Source: Hyalangium versicolor | GTDB taxonomy: Bacteria; Myxococcota; Myxococcia; Myxococcales; Myxococcaceae | NCBI RefSeq assembly: GCF_020103695.1 | Contig: NZ_JAHXBF010000017.1 | Span: 248,001 to 312,000 of the forward strand | DNA: 64,000 nucleotides | Direction of reading: 5' to 3' | In this document: positions 16,927 through 25,552 of the stretch, one piece after another | Layout: each line of letters begins with the position of its first letter | Numbering within the stretch: position 1 is the stretch's first letter | Program-made: the position numbers and the translations under genes | Notes under the pieces: generated by a model | What the model was told of the DNA's origin: nothing | Database searches by the model: none | What the model saw: the letters and a program-made list of their open reading frames with translations, nothing else

Positions 16927-17766
16927 ATGGCCTCGAGTGCTCGCCGTCGCGTCCTCCCTGGGTTCGGACTGTCGCTGGGGCTGAGCTGGCTCTACCTGGG
17001 CCTGCTCGTGCTCCTGCCGCTGTCCGGGCTGTTCCTCAAGACGTTCACCCTGTCGTGGGAACACTTCTGGGAGGCCGTGGCCTCGCCGCGGGCGCTCGCC
17101 GCCTACCGGCTCACCTTCGGGGCCTCGGCGGTGGCGGCGTTGCTCAATGCCGGGTTCGGCCTGCTCGTGGCGTGGGTGCTGGTGCGCTACCGCTTCCCGG
17201 GCAAGAGCCTGGTGGATGCGCTGGTGGATCTGCCGTTCGCCCTGCCCACCGCCGTGGCGGGGTTGACGCTCACCAGTTTGTACTCGCGCAATGGCTGGTA
17301 TGGGCGTCACCTGGAGGCCGCGGGCATCCAGGTGGCGTTCACCTCACTGGGCGTGGTGGTGGCGCTCACCTTCATCGGATTGCCGTTCGTGGTGCGCACG
17401 GTGCAGCCGGTGCTCGAGGACATCGACGCGGATGTGGAGGAGGCCGCCGCGTCGCTCGGGGCCACGCCGTGGCAGACGTTCACGCGGATCATCTTCCCCA
17501 CCATCCTTCCGGCGCTGCTGAGCGGCTTCACCCTGGCGCTGGCACGGGCCATTGGCGAGTACGGCTCGGTGGTCTTCATCTCCGGCAACATGCCCATGCG
17601 CACGGAGATCGCCCCGCTGCTCATCGTCACCCGGCTGGAGCAGTACGACTACGCGGGCGCCACGGCCATCGCCGTGGTCATGCTCACAGTCTCGTTCGTG
17701 ATGCTGCTGGCCATCAACCTGCTCCAGCGCTGGACGCAGCGCCGGTTCGAAATCCGGCCGGGATAG
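16927..17766 (+). CDS. cysT: Sulfate ABC transporter permease CysT
   Basis: 279 residues with six predicted membrane spans. Sulfate importer permease: D-L-P-F-A-L-P-T-A-V-A-G after span 3 and the EAA-type loop E-E-A-A-A-S-L-G-A-T-P-W-Q-T-F that docks on the ATPase CysA, then G-E-Y-G-S-V-V-F-I-S-G-N-M-P typical of CysT. ATG 16927 has a GGAAG seven bases upstream; an alternative GTG at 16909 overlaps the sbp stop and would add six residues. Forms a heterodimer with CysW, encoded 6 bp downstream. Confidence 0.94.
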   Translation: MASSARRRVLPGFGLSLGLSWLYLGLLVLLPLSGLFLKTFTLSWEHFWEAVASPRALAAYRLTFGASAVAALLNAGFGLLVAWVLVRYRFPGKSLVDALVDLPFALPTAVAGLTLTSLYSRNGWYGRHLEAAGIQVAFTSLGVVVALTFIGLPFVVRTVQPVLEDIDADVEEAAASLGATPWQTFTRIIFPTILPALLSGFTLALARAIGEYGSVVFISGNMPMRTEIAPLLIVTRLEQYDYAGATAIAVVMLTVSFVMLLAINLLQRWTQRRFEIRPG

Positions 17767-17772
17767 CCTTCC

Positions 17773-18621
17773 ATGCACGCCTCCTCGCTCCTCATCCAGC
17801 GCAGGGCCCACACAGCGTCCCAGTCCTCGCTCGTGCGCTGGCTGTTGATCGGTGGCGCCCTGCTGTTCCTGGGACTCTTCCTCGTCGTCCCGCTGGTGGC
17901 CGTGTTCACCTTCGCCTTGCAGAAGGGCGTGGGGGAGTACCTGTCAGCCCTGGCCACGCCCGAAGCGTTGTCCGCCATCCAGCTCACGCTGACGGCTGCC
18001 GTGGTTGCCGTGCCGCTGAACCTCGTGTTCGGATTGGCGGCCGCGTGGCTCATCGCCCGGTTCCGGTTTCCTGGGCGGGATCTGCTCGTCACGCTCATCG
18101 ATCTGCCCTTCAGCGTGTCTCCGGTGATCGCGGGGTTGATCTTCGTGCTGCTGTTCGGGCGGCAGGGGTGGTTCGGACCGTGGCTGGCCGAGCATGATCT
18201 GCACATCATCTTCGCGGTGCCGGGCATCGTGCTGGCGACGCTCTTCATCACGTTCCCCTTCGTGGCGCGCGAGGTCCTGCCGGTGATGCAGGCCCAGGGC
18301 AGCGACGAGGAGGAGGCGGCTCTCACGCTGGGCGCGAGCGGCTGGACCACCTTCCTGCGCGTGACGCTGCCGAAGGTGAAGTGGGGCGTTATCTATGGCG
18401 TCATCCTCTGCAACGCGCGCGCGATGGGCGAGTTCGGCGCCGTGTCGGTGGTTTCGGGGCACATCCGCGGGGTGACCACCACGCTGCCGCTGCACGCGGA
18501 GATTCTCTACAACGAGTACGACTTCGTCGGCGCATTTGCCGCGGCCTCGCTGTTGACGGTGCTCGCGCTCGTCACGTTGGCCTTGAAGAAGTACGTGGAA
18601 TGGAAGGCGGAAGCCTCATGA
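17773..18621 (+). CDS. cysW: Sulfate ABC transporter permease CysW
   Basis: 282 residues, six membrane spans. Second permease subunit of the sulfate importer: D-L-P-F-S-V-S-P-V-I-A-G-L, E-E-A-A-L-T-L-G-A-S-G-W-T-T-F (ATPase-coupling loop) and A-R-A-M-G-E-F-G-A-V-S-V-V-S-G-H-I-R-G, which is characteristic for CysW. Its stop overlaps the cysA start (ATGA). Spacing and overlaps place it firmly in the sulfate operon. Confidence 0.95.
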   Translation: MHASSLLIQRRAHTASQSSLVRWLLIGGALLFLGLFLVVPLVAVFTFALQKGVGEYLSALATPEALSAIQLTLTAAVVAVPLNLVFGLAAAWLIARFRFPGRDLLVTLIDLPFSVSPVIAGLIFVLLFGRQGWFGPWLAEHDLHIIFAVPGIVLATLFITFPFVAREVLPVMQAQGSDEEEAALTLGASGWTTFLRVTLPKVKWGVIYGVILCNARAMGEFGAVSVVSGHIRGVTTTLPLHAEILYNEYDFVGAFAAASLLTVLALVTLALKKYVEWKAEAS

Positions 18622-19703
18622 GCGTCGTCGTCGAGAAGCTGACCAAGCGCTTCACCGCCACAGGCACTCCGGCCGTGTCGGACGTGTCCTTTCGAGCGCC
18701 GGCGGGGGCCATCACCACGCTGCTGGGGCCATCGGGAGCGGGCAAGTCCACGCTCTTGCGGCTCATCGCCGGGCTGGAGCTGCCGGATGCGGGGAGCATC
18801 CAGATCGACGGCGTGGACTGCACGGGCCTGCCGGTGCAGAAGCGCGGGATCGGGGTGGTGTTCCAGAGCTACGCGCTCTTCAAGAACATGACGGTGCGCG
18901 AGAACATCGCCTTCGGGCTGAGCGTGCGCCGACAGGACCGCGCGGAGATCGAAGCGCGCGTGGACGAGATGCTCAAGCTGGTGCAGCTCGAAGCGCTGGG
19001 GCAGCGCTACCCGGGGCAGCTCTCGGGTGGGCAGCGGCAGCGCGTGGCGTTCGCGCGGGCGCTGGCCATCCGTCCCAAGCTGTTGCTGCTAGACGAACCC
19101 TTTGGGGCGCTCGACACGCGGGTTCGCGTGGAGCTGCGGGAGTGGCTGCACGAGCTGCATGTGCAGACGGGCGTGACGACGTTGCTGGTGACGCACGATC
19201 AGGAGGAGGCGCTGGAGATCTCCCAGCACGTGGTGGTGATGGAGGGAGGTCGGGTGGCGCAGGCGGGGACTCCGGCGGAGATCTATGACCGGCCCGCGAC
19301 GCCGTTCGTGGCCTCGTTCGTCGGAGGAACGAGTGTCCTGAAGGGCCACGTTCGCGAGGGCCGGGCGGAGCTGGGTTCCCTCGTCGTGGCCGCACCCGAG
19401 AGCGCCCAGGAGGGCCAGACCGTCCACGCGTTCGTCCGGCCGCACGACATCAAGCTCGTGAAGACGCCCCATGCCAACGGGGTCAACGGCACGAATGGAG
19501 TGAACGGCGTCTCCGCGGGCCGGGTGGAGCGGCTCAAGCCGGTGGGCGGCTACGTGAAGGTGCTGCTCAAGCTGCCGGCCGGTGACACGATCACGGTGGA
19601 GGTGCCTCGCGGCGAGTTCGATCAGCTCGGCGTGGTGGAGGGAGATTCCGTCCACGCCGACGTGCGCACAGCCCGCCTCTTCGTGGGTGACTTCTCCATC
19701 TAG
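18618..19703 (+). CDS. cysA: Sulfate ABC transporter ATP-binding protein CysA
   Basis: 361 residues. ATPase of the sulfate importer, working as a dimer on CysTW. Walker A G-P-S-G-A-G-K-S-T near residue 37, Q loop F-Q-S-Y-A-L-F, signature L-S-G-G-Q-R-Q-R-V, Walker B L-L-L-L-D-E-P-F and switch histidine in V-T-H-D-Q. The C-terminal 120 residues form a TOBE-type regulatory domain interrupted by an Asn-Gly-Val repeat stretch (N-G-V-N-G-T-N-G-V-N-G-V). ATG at 18618 overlaps the cysW stop. Last gene of the operon; no clear hairpin terminator was seen in the 42 bp that follow. Confidence 0.95.
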   Translation: MSVVVEKLTKRFTATGTPAVSDVSFRAPAGAITTLLGPSGAGKSTLLRLIAGLELPDAGSIQIDGVDCTGLPVQKRGIGVVFQSYALFKNMTVRENIAFGLSVRRQDRAEIEARVDEMLKLVQLEALGQRYPGQLSGGQRQRVAFARALAIRPKLLLLDEPFGALDTRVRVELREWLHELHVQTGVTTLLVTHDQEEALEISQHVVVMEGGRVAQAGTPAEIYDRPATPFVASFVGGTSVLKGHVREGRAELGSLVVAAPESAQEGQTVHAFVRPHDIKLVKTPHANGVNGTNGVNGVSAGRVERLKPVGGYVKVLLKLPAGDTITVEVPRGEFDQLGVVEGDSVHADVRTARLFVGDFSI

Positions 19704-19745
19704 GAGTAGACTCCCCGCTCGGAACCTTCCGCCAGCGGTGCAGAG

Positions 19746-21128
19746 GTGACTCAGTCTTACTCAACAAAACGCTTCCCTCCTCCATTGCTCGCGTTCTTGA
19801 CGCTGGCGTGGATGGCCGGCTGTGCGACGAGCCCTCAGGGGCTGCGCCCTTCCTCCATACAGCGCGAGGCACCTTCTCCTGAACTCGCGGAGGGCAGCGG
19901 TGGCTCGGGCTTCTGGGAGAAGCGCGATGACTTTCAACTCCTCCAACAAGCGGCGGGTCTGAATGAGGACTCCAAGCACCAAGAGGGAGAGGAACTGAAA
20001 GCCGATAGTGCTCAAGCGCTCTGGAAGGCACTGGCTCGCACGCCCACGACGCTCCAGAACTTTGGTCCCCGTCGCTGCCTCGTCTCCGTACTGCGCCAGG
20101 TACTCGCCCGGGACAACGTCACCTCTTATCCCGAACTCCTGCAACAGTTCCGCCCCTTCCGGTCTCTGGCAGTGATGCGGCCGGACGGCTACTTGGTCAG
20201 CGCACTCGCTGGAACGCCTTTTCAGCGAATGGGCCACGTGCAGCTTCGCGAGGGCCGGCTCATGGCGGGTGCCTTCGAAGTAGGAGCCTTCTACAGGGAC
20301 AGGGGTGGAGTCTTCTACGCCGTGGACAAAGTCCTGCTCCAGCCCGGCGCCATGGTGGGTGAGTTGGGCCTGGAGCGCGACTGGCTCAGCGCTGCGCTCG
20401 ATGGAAGCGAGGAGGCCCTGGTGGAAGTAGGGCGCTCCCTGGCTCAGCTCATCACCTCTCCCGTTCGCAGCATCCAGGGAGTGAAGCAACTGCCGTCCGC
20501 TGTAGCAGCCCTCATCGTGTCCTCACCGGCTTACTTCGCGCACTACTCAGCGCTCCCGCTGCAAGAGCAGATTCGAGAGGCCGCTCGGATCTCCATGCAC
20601 CTCCTTCTGCTCTATGGGAGCGCATCCGGTACGGCGACGCGCCTTGGCATGACGGGGACGACGCTACCCATGCTGTCCCTCACCGCTGAGGGGACACTGG
20701 CGTTGGAGAGAGTGGCAATCCCCATAAGCGCTACGGGGACAGCCCTGGGAACAGGTGTTGGTGCCGTCTATGTCCTCATGGAGTCCACCAAGCCTCCGGG
20801 GCAGGACAATCCGGCATCGGCCACCGATACCGCCAAGAACGTAACCCTGCCAGACAAGCGCGCGGGTCACATCTTTCGCGACGCACCAGGACATCTGAAG
20901 GACACTCCCGCCAATCGACAGCTCTTGAAGGATGTAGCCAACGATCCTGGAGCACGCCTTGGAACCGACAAATTCGGAAACAGGTGGTCGGCCCGCACGA
21001 ATCCGGATGGTACTCAGACCTGGGTGCAGATCCGAAACGGTGAGATCATCAATGGCGGTGTCAATCCAACTCCGCGAATGTTCCATCCGGAGACTGGCCT
21101 ATCAGCTCTCAAACCTATAAGAGGCTGA
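19746..21128 (+). CDS. Lipoprotein polymorphic toxin (SitA-like)
   Basis: 460 residues from a GTG start. The signal peptide ends in a lipobox (L-A-W-M-A-G-C). The body (60-350) is a poorly conserved carrier with hydrophobic helices around residues 290-345. The last 85 residues look like an exchangeable toxin module: A-G-H-I-F-R-D-A-P-G-H, D-T-P-A-N-R-Q-L-L, D-K-F-G-N-R-W and I-I-N-G-G-V-N, a C-terminal pattern I associate with Rhs and other polymorphic toxins. Lipoprotein plus toxin tip plus downstream immunity gene is the architecture of myxobacterial SitA toxins passed by outer-membrane exchange. Family membership is inference; toxin chemistry is not known. Confidence 0.7.
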   Translation: MTQSYSTKRFPPPLLAFLTLAWMAGCATSPQGLRPSSIQREAPSPELAEGSGGSGFWEKRDDFQLLQQAAGLNEDSKHQEGEELKADSAQALWKALARTPTTLQNFGPRRCLVSVLRQVLARDNVTSYPELLQQFRPFRSLAVMRPDGYLVSALAGTPFQRMGHVQLREGRLMAGAFEVGAFYRDRGGVFYAVDKVLLQPGAMVGELGLERDWLSAALDGSEEALVEVGRSLAQLITSPVRSIQGVKQLPSAVAALIVSSPAYFAHYSALPLQEQIREAARISMHLLLLYGSASGTATRLGMTGTTLPMLSLTAEGTLALERVAIPISATGTALGTGVGAVYVLMESTKPPGQDNPASATDTAKNVTLPDKRAGHIFRDAPGHLKDTPANRQLLKDVANDPGARLGTDKFGNRWSARTNPDGTQTWVQIRNGEIINGGVNPTPRMFHPETGLSALKPIRG

Positions 21129-21129
21129 C

Positions 21130-21372
21130 GTGAAGCCGACTGATCAGATCACCCTCCGAGAGGCCTATGCCGCCATGTACCGTTACTTGGAGAAGGCCTA
21201 CGAACTCACGGGAGCGGATGAGTTGGGCGGATTGCTCGGAACCCTATCCCTCCTGCCAGATGGGCAACCGGCAGACCCAGCAGCATGGACAGACTGGCTC
21301 CATGCCGTTGAGGAGGTCCGGGCGGGCCGTGGCAACTTGCAGCTCGAGATAAAGCCGAGCGCCGACGACTGA
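21130..21372 (+). CDS. Putative immunity protein for the upstream toxin
   Basis: 80 residues, small and acidic, starting with GTG one base after the toxin stop, so almost certainly co-translated. The pattern A-Y-A-A-M-Y-R-Y-L-E near the N-terminus and D-P-A-A-W-x-D-W-L-H-A-V near the C-terminus resemble small proteins encoded next to Rhs and other polymorphic toxins. No signal peptide, so it should act in the cytoplasm by binding the toxin tip. Function is assigned mainly from position and size. Confidence 0.65.
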   Translation: MKPTDQITLREAYAAMYRYLEKAYELTGADELGGLLGTLSLLPDGQPADPAAWTDWLHAVEEVRAGRGNLQLEIKPSADD

Positions 21373-21416
21373 CGCGCACGGTCGTTCATTCGCTCCTCAT
21401 CCTCCTGAGCGGCCGC

Positions 21417-23723
21417 TCAGACCTGGATCGTCTTGTCGAACGGCAGCTGGCGGATGCGCTGCCCCGTGAGCGTGAAGATCGCGTTCGCGATGGCCGGTGC
21501 CACGGGCGGCACACCGGGCTCGCCGATGCCTCCCGGCAACCCGTCGTTCGGGATGATGTCGACGTGGATCTTCCGAGGCGCCTGGCCGATGCGCACCAGC
21601 TTGAAGTCGCGGAAGTTCGTCTGCTGCGTCACGCCGCCCTTCATCGTGATGCCACCGTGGAAGGCAAGGCTCATCCCGAAGATGATCGAGCCCTCCATCT
21701 GCGAGCGCACGCGATCCGAGTTGATGACCGTGCCCGCATCCACCACCACCCAGGCCTCGTCGACCGCGATCTTCCCATTCGGGTTGCGCACCACCGACGC
21801 CACCACCGCCACGTACGTGAGGAAGCTCCGGTGCGCCGCCAGCCCCAGCGCCCGGCCGTCCTTCTTCCGATCGCTCCAGCGCGACAGCTCCGTGACGCGC
21901 TCCACGACGCGCCGCAGGCGCGCCACGTCCACCGGATGCTTCTCGACCGGCTGGCCGTAGTTCGGCAGCTTCTCGATGCCGAGCTCCTTCAGCGTCGCCA
22001 CACGCGGCGGCCCCAGCAGCTCCAGCCGCACGTCGCGCGGGTCCTCCCCCCGAGCGTGGGCGATCTCGTCGATGAAGGAGTTCACCGAGAACGCGTGGAA
22101 GATGTTGTACACGGACCGCAGCCAGCCGATGCGCGTGAAGGCCGCCGCATCGCACGCCTCCGCGCGGACATTGGGCACCGAGAGCGCCAGATCCAGCACG
22201 CCCTGCTGCAGATCATTGGCCGAGGGCCGCCCAGGCGCACCGAAGAGCGTCCCGATCGACGGGAACGCCGTGCGGTGCCTCCAGGCAATCACCTTGCCCT
22301 GCGCATCCAGGCCCGCGGTGAGCCGCTGCGCGCTCACAGAGTGGTAGTAGTCGTGCTGGACATCGTCCTCGCGCGTCCACTGCACGCGCACCGGCACGCC
22401 CGCTTCCCTCGAGAGCCACGCCGCCTCGGAGACGAAGTCGGCCTTGGACTTGCGCCCGAAGCCACCGCCCAGGAACGTCACGTGGACGGCAACCTTGTCC
22501 TCGGACAGCCCGAGCACCCGCGCCGCCTCGGTGCGAGCCGCCTGCGGATTCTGCGTGGGAGCCCACACCTCGCAAGCGCCATTCTCGAAACGAGCCACCG
22601 CCACCGGCGGCTCCATGGGCGCATGCGCCAGGTGGGGAATGTGGTAGTCGGCCTCGACCGTGCGCGCGGCCTTGGCCAGAGCGCCATCGACATCTCCCAC
22701 GGTGCGGGCTGGAGTCCCCGGTGTCTGCAGCGCGGCGCTCAGCGTCTGATGGTACTGCTCCGAGTCATAGGAGGCGTTCGCGCTCTCTGACCAGCTGACC
22801 TCCAGCGCGGCCCGCCCCTTCATCGCGGCCCAGGTGTTCTCCGCGAGGACGGCGACGCCGCCCCAGGGCTGGAAGACGTAGGGCGGCTTCGGCGCCGGGA
22901 GCTCAATCACGCGCTTCACGCCCGGAATGGCCAGGGCGCGGTTGGCGTCGTACTTCGTCACGGCACTGCCCACCACCGGGGGACGCGCGATGACCGCCGT
23001 GAGCATGCCCGGCAGCCGCACATCCGCCCCGAAGATCGCCTTGCCCGTGACATACGCAGGCCCATCGAGCAGCGGCAGCGCCTGTCCCACGTGACGCAGC
23101 TCCGCCCGGGGTCGCAGCTTGACGTCCGCGGGCTTGGGAACCGCCAGCTTGCTGGCCTCGAGCGCCAGCTCACCGAACCCGAGCGTGCGCTGGCTGCCCT
23201 TGTGGGCCACGACGTGGTCGCGAGCCTCGCAGGTATCCGGAGACACCTTCCACCGCTTCGCGGCGGCGGCCACCAGCATCACGCGGACCGTGGCGCCCGC
23301 GCGGCGCATGTCCTCGTAGATGCCGCGGACGCTGTTCGAGCCGTCGGTGTTCTGGTCGCCGTAGGCCTTGTCTCCATCGGCCTGAACGATCTTCACCCGC
23401 GCCATGTCCGCACCGAGCTCGTCGGCAATGAGCACGGGGAGCGAGCTGCGGATGCCCTGCCCCATCTCGGAGCGGTGGCAGACGATCGTCACCACGCCAT
23501 CCGGGGCCACGTGGACGAACACGTTCGGGTTCAGGCCGGGAACAGCCTTCTCCGCCGCGGGAGAGCTCGTCTTCGGCTTGGGCGACGCGGAGCCAGACGG
23601 CTCGTTCGTCGCCTTCTGAGCATCGCTGTCGCTGGGGAAGAAGCCGAGGGCCAGGCCCCCAGCCGCGAGGTTCAACCCCGCGAGGACGGAGCGCCGGGTG
23701 ATCAACTTGGGCAGGTGGCTCAT
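21417..23723 (-). CDS. Tat-exported molybdopterin-binding hydroxylase subunit (IorB type)
   Basis: 768 residues. Large molybdenum subunit of a xanthine-oxidase-family enzyme, closest in layout to isoquinoline 1-oxidoreductase beta. The N-terminus has a twin-arginine signal (I-T-R-R-S-V-L-A-G followed by a hydrophobic run), so the folded enzyme should be exported. Cofactor motifs include G-G-G-F-G-R-K, E-P-P-V-A-V-A-R and the C-terminal catalytic-glutamate segment G-I-G-E-P-G-V-P-P. The Fe-S subunit gene ends 7 bp upstream and a cytochrome c gene precedes that, giving an electron path to the respiratory chain. Natural substrate (an aldehyde or N-heterocycle) unknown. Confidence 0.9.
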   Translation of the reverse strand: MSHLPKLITRRSVLAGLNLAAGGLALGFFPSDSDAQKATNEPSGSASPKPKTSSPAAEKAVPGLNPNVFVHVAPDGVVTIVCHRSEMGQGIRSSLPVLIADELGADMARVKIVQADGDKAYGDQNTDGSNSVRGIYEDMRRAGATVRVMLVAAAAKRWKVSPDTCEARDHVVAHKGSQRTLGFGELALEASKLAVPKPADVKLRPRAELRHVGQALPLLDGPAYVTGKAIFGADVRLPGMLTAVIARPPVVGSAVTKYDANRALAIPGVKRVIELPAPKPPYVFQPWGGVAVLAENTWAAMKGRAALEVSWSESANASYDSEQYHQTLSAALQTPGTPARTVGDVDGALAKAARTVEADYHIPHLAHAPMEPPVAVARFENGACEVWAPTQNPQAARTEAARVLGLSEDKVAVHVTFLGGGFGRKSKADFVSEAAWLSREAGVPVRVQWTREDDVQHDYYHSVSAQRLTAGLDAQGKVIAWRHRTAFPSIGTLFGAPGRPSANDLQQGVLDLALSVPNVRAEACDAAAFTRIGWLRSVYNIFHAFSVNSFIDEIAHARGEDPRDVRLELLGPPRVATLKELGIEKLPNYGQPVEKHPVDVARLRRVVERVTELSRWSDRKKDGRALGLAAHRSFLTYVAVVASVVRNPNGKIAVDEAWVVVDAGTVINSDRVRSQMEGSIIFGMSLAFHGGITMKGGVTQQTNFRDFKLVRIGQAPRKIHVDIIPNDGLPGGIGEPGVPPVAPAIANAIFTLTGQRIRQLPFDKTIQV

Positions 23724-23730
23724 CGCGTCC

Positions 23731-24195
23731 TCATCCCTCCTCGGGCAGCCCGGCGGCCTTCTTCACGGCCGCGCGGATGCGGGTGTACGTGCCGCACCGG
23801 CACAGGTTGCCTGCCAGCGACTGATCGATCTCGGTATCCGAGGGCTTCGGATTGCTCGCGAGCAGGGCCGCCGCGGTCATGATCTGGCCCACCTGGCAGA
23901 ACCCGCACTGAGGAACCGCATGCTCGACCCAGGCCTTCTGCAGCGGGTGGTTGCCGTCCGGCGAGAGGCCCTCGATGGTCGTCACCGAGCGCCCGGCCGC
24001 GCGACGCACGGGCGTCACGCACGCGCGCACCACATCGCCATCCAGGTGGATGGAGCACGCGCCGCACAGTGCCTGCCCGCAGCCGTACTTGGTGCCCGTG
24101 AGCCCCAGCACATCGCGCAGGGCCCAGAGCAGCGGCATGTCGGGGTCGACGTCGAGCTCCTGCTCCACGCCATTGATACGAACCTTGATGCTCAC
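23731..24195 (-). CDS. 2Fe-2S subunit of the molybdenum hydroxylase (IorA type)
   Basis: 154 residues from a GTG whose first base pairs overlap the preceding stop (GTGA). Contains the plant-type cluster Y-G-C-G-Q-A-L-C-G-A-C with a fourth cysteine in R-A-C-V-T-P, and the second, helical-domain cluster Q-C-G-F-C-Q-V-G-Q and L-C-R-C-G-T-Y-T-R. This is the standard two-cluster small subunit that carries electrons from the molybdenum centre. It has no signal peptide, so it is presumably exported in complex with the Tat-bearing large subunit. Partner genes are directly adjacent. Confidence 0.93.
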   Translation of the reverse strand: MSIKVRINGVEQELDVDPDMPLLWALRDVLGLTGTKYGCGQALCGACSIHLDGDVVRACVTPVRRAAGRSVTTIEGLSPDGNHPLQKAWVEHAVPQCGFCQVGQIMTAAALLASNPKPSDTEIDQSLAGNLCRCGTYTRIRAAVKKAAGLPEEG

Positions 24196-24884
24196 GGCCG
24201 CGCCTCCTCGCTCGGGCACTCGGCGCCCGTCTCCACCCATGCGGCGACAATCGCCCCGAAGCGTTCCTGCGAACCCGGTGCCGGCTCCCGGCCCCAGCCG
24301 GGCTTCCAGCCCCAGCCCACGAGCTCGTCGTGCGCGTTGTGCTCGACGATCTGGGCCAGCGTCTTCCCGCCATTCCGAGAGGTGTCCTTCAACTGCTCGC
24401 ACACGGCGCGAGGCGTGCGCCCCGTCCACGCCATCGAGCGCGGAGCGAGGTGCCAGTTCGGAGCGCCGGGCACGCGCGACTGCTCCAGGTTCCGATCCTG
24501 GTGACAGCCGGTGCACTGCATGCCGACGACGCCCTGATCCTTCGGGCCGCGGACAACGGGAGGATCGTGCGGCTTCCAGTCAGCGCCCACGCCCTGGTAC
24601 GGCGAGTCACCGTCCGGGTGGCAGTTGGAGCAGCGCGGGTGGAGCATCACCCGGCTGGCCTCCAGGAAGAGCGCCTTCGAGCGCTCGGCCCGATCGGAGA
24701 TAGCGCCGAACGCCTCGGGCGCTCGCAGCTCGTTCGGGGCAACGGGGGGAAGAAGGGATGAGGAGGCATCCGGCTCGGGCTGACGCCGACTGCAGCTCGC
24801 CGCCGCCAGCAGGACGGCGACGGACGTCCCGAGGAAGAGCGACGGTCTCATCCGGAAGAAGGACAACCGGTTCGTGGTCGACAT
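24192..24884 (-). CDS. Dihaem cytochrome c lipoprotein
   Basis: 230 residues. N-terminal hydrophobic segment ending in A-A-A-S-C suggests a lipoprotein. Two haem c sites are visible, C-S-N-C-H and C-T-G-C-H, about 45 residues apart. It overlaps the Fe-S subunit gene by 4 bp, so the three genes form one unit in which this protein likely accepts electrons from the molybdenum hydroxylase outside the inner membrane. ATG 24884 is preferred; an earlier in-frame start (24965) would place 27 residues ahead of the signal sequence. Substrate of the system unknown. Confidence 0.8.
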   Translation of the reverse strand: MSTTNRLSFFRMRPSLFLGTSVAVLLAAASCSRRQPEPDASSSLLPPVAPNELRAPEAFGAISDRAERSKALFLEASRVMLHPRCSNCHPDGDSPYQGVGADWKPHDPPVVRGPKDQGVVGMQCTGCHQDRNLEQSRVPGAPNWHLAPRSMAWTGRTPRAVCEQLKDTSRNGGKTLAQIVEHNAHDELVGWGWKPGWGREPAPGSQERFGAIVAAWVETGAECPSEEARP

Positions 24885-24993
24885 CCGTGAATTGACGTCC
24901 CGAAAAGGTGTAGCAGGGGAGATTACGGGCCAAGCCCTTTCTGTCAACGAGGAATGGCCTACCACGCTCGCCTATGTCCACAAGGAACGAATC

Positions 24994-25446
24994 ATGCTGC
25001 TCTGGCAGTGGAAGCGGTTCGAAGAACTGGCGGTCGATGAGCTCTACCGGGTGCTCGCACTCCGGGAGCAGGTCTTCGTCGTGGAGCAGAAGTCGATCTA
25101 CCAGGACGCGGACGGCCATGATCCCGGTGCGCACCACCTGCTGGGGACTGTCCCCGAGAGCCCAGAACCCCTTCTCGCGGCCTACCTGCGCGTGCTGCCT
25201 CCGGGGCTGAAGTACGCGGAGGCCAGCTTCGGCCGCGTGGTCACTGCCCCCAGCATGCGCCGCTACGGCTACGGCAAGCTCCTGGTGGAGAAGGGCCTCG
25301 CGTTCATCGAGGCCACCTTCCCCGGCGCGCCCATCCGCATCGGAGCCCAGCACTACCTCCAGCGGTTCTACGAGGGCTTCGGCTTCCGCTGCGTCAGCGA
25401 CGTCTACGACGAGGACGGAATCCCCCACATCGACATGCTGCGCTGA
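24994..25446 (+). CDS. elaA: ElaA-type GNAT acetyltransferase
   Basis: 150 residues. Begins L-W-Q-W-K-R-F-E-E-L and continues Y-R-V-L-A-L-R-E-Q-V-F-V-V-E-Q, the distinctive opening of the ElaA branch of GNAT N-acetyltransferases. The acetyl-CoA loop appears as R-R-Y-G-Y-G-K-L-L and the closing strand as Y-E-G-F-G-F-R. The ATG at 24994 sits exactly at the conserved N-terminus; an upstream in-frame start at 24874 would overlap the divergent cytochrome gene. Acceptor substrate unknown. Stands alone. Confidence 0.88.
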   Translation: MLLWQWKRFEELAVDELYRVLALREQVFVVEQKSIYQDADGHDPGAHHLLGTVPESPEPLLAAYLRVLPPGLKYAEASFGRVVTAPSMRRYGYGKLLVEKGLAFIEATFPGAPIRIGAQHYLQRFYEGFGFRCVSDVYDEDGIPHIDMLR

Positions 25447-25552
25447 GGAGCAGCGTGGCCGCTCGACGCTCCATGGGGGTGGGACCTATTCCGCCACCCC
25501 GATCAGGTGTACTCAACTCCCTCCACTTCCCTGTCCTACATCCGAGACCCGT

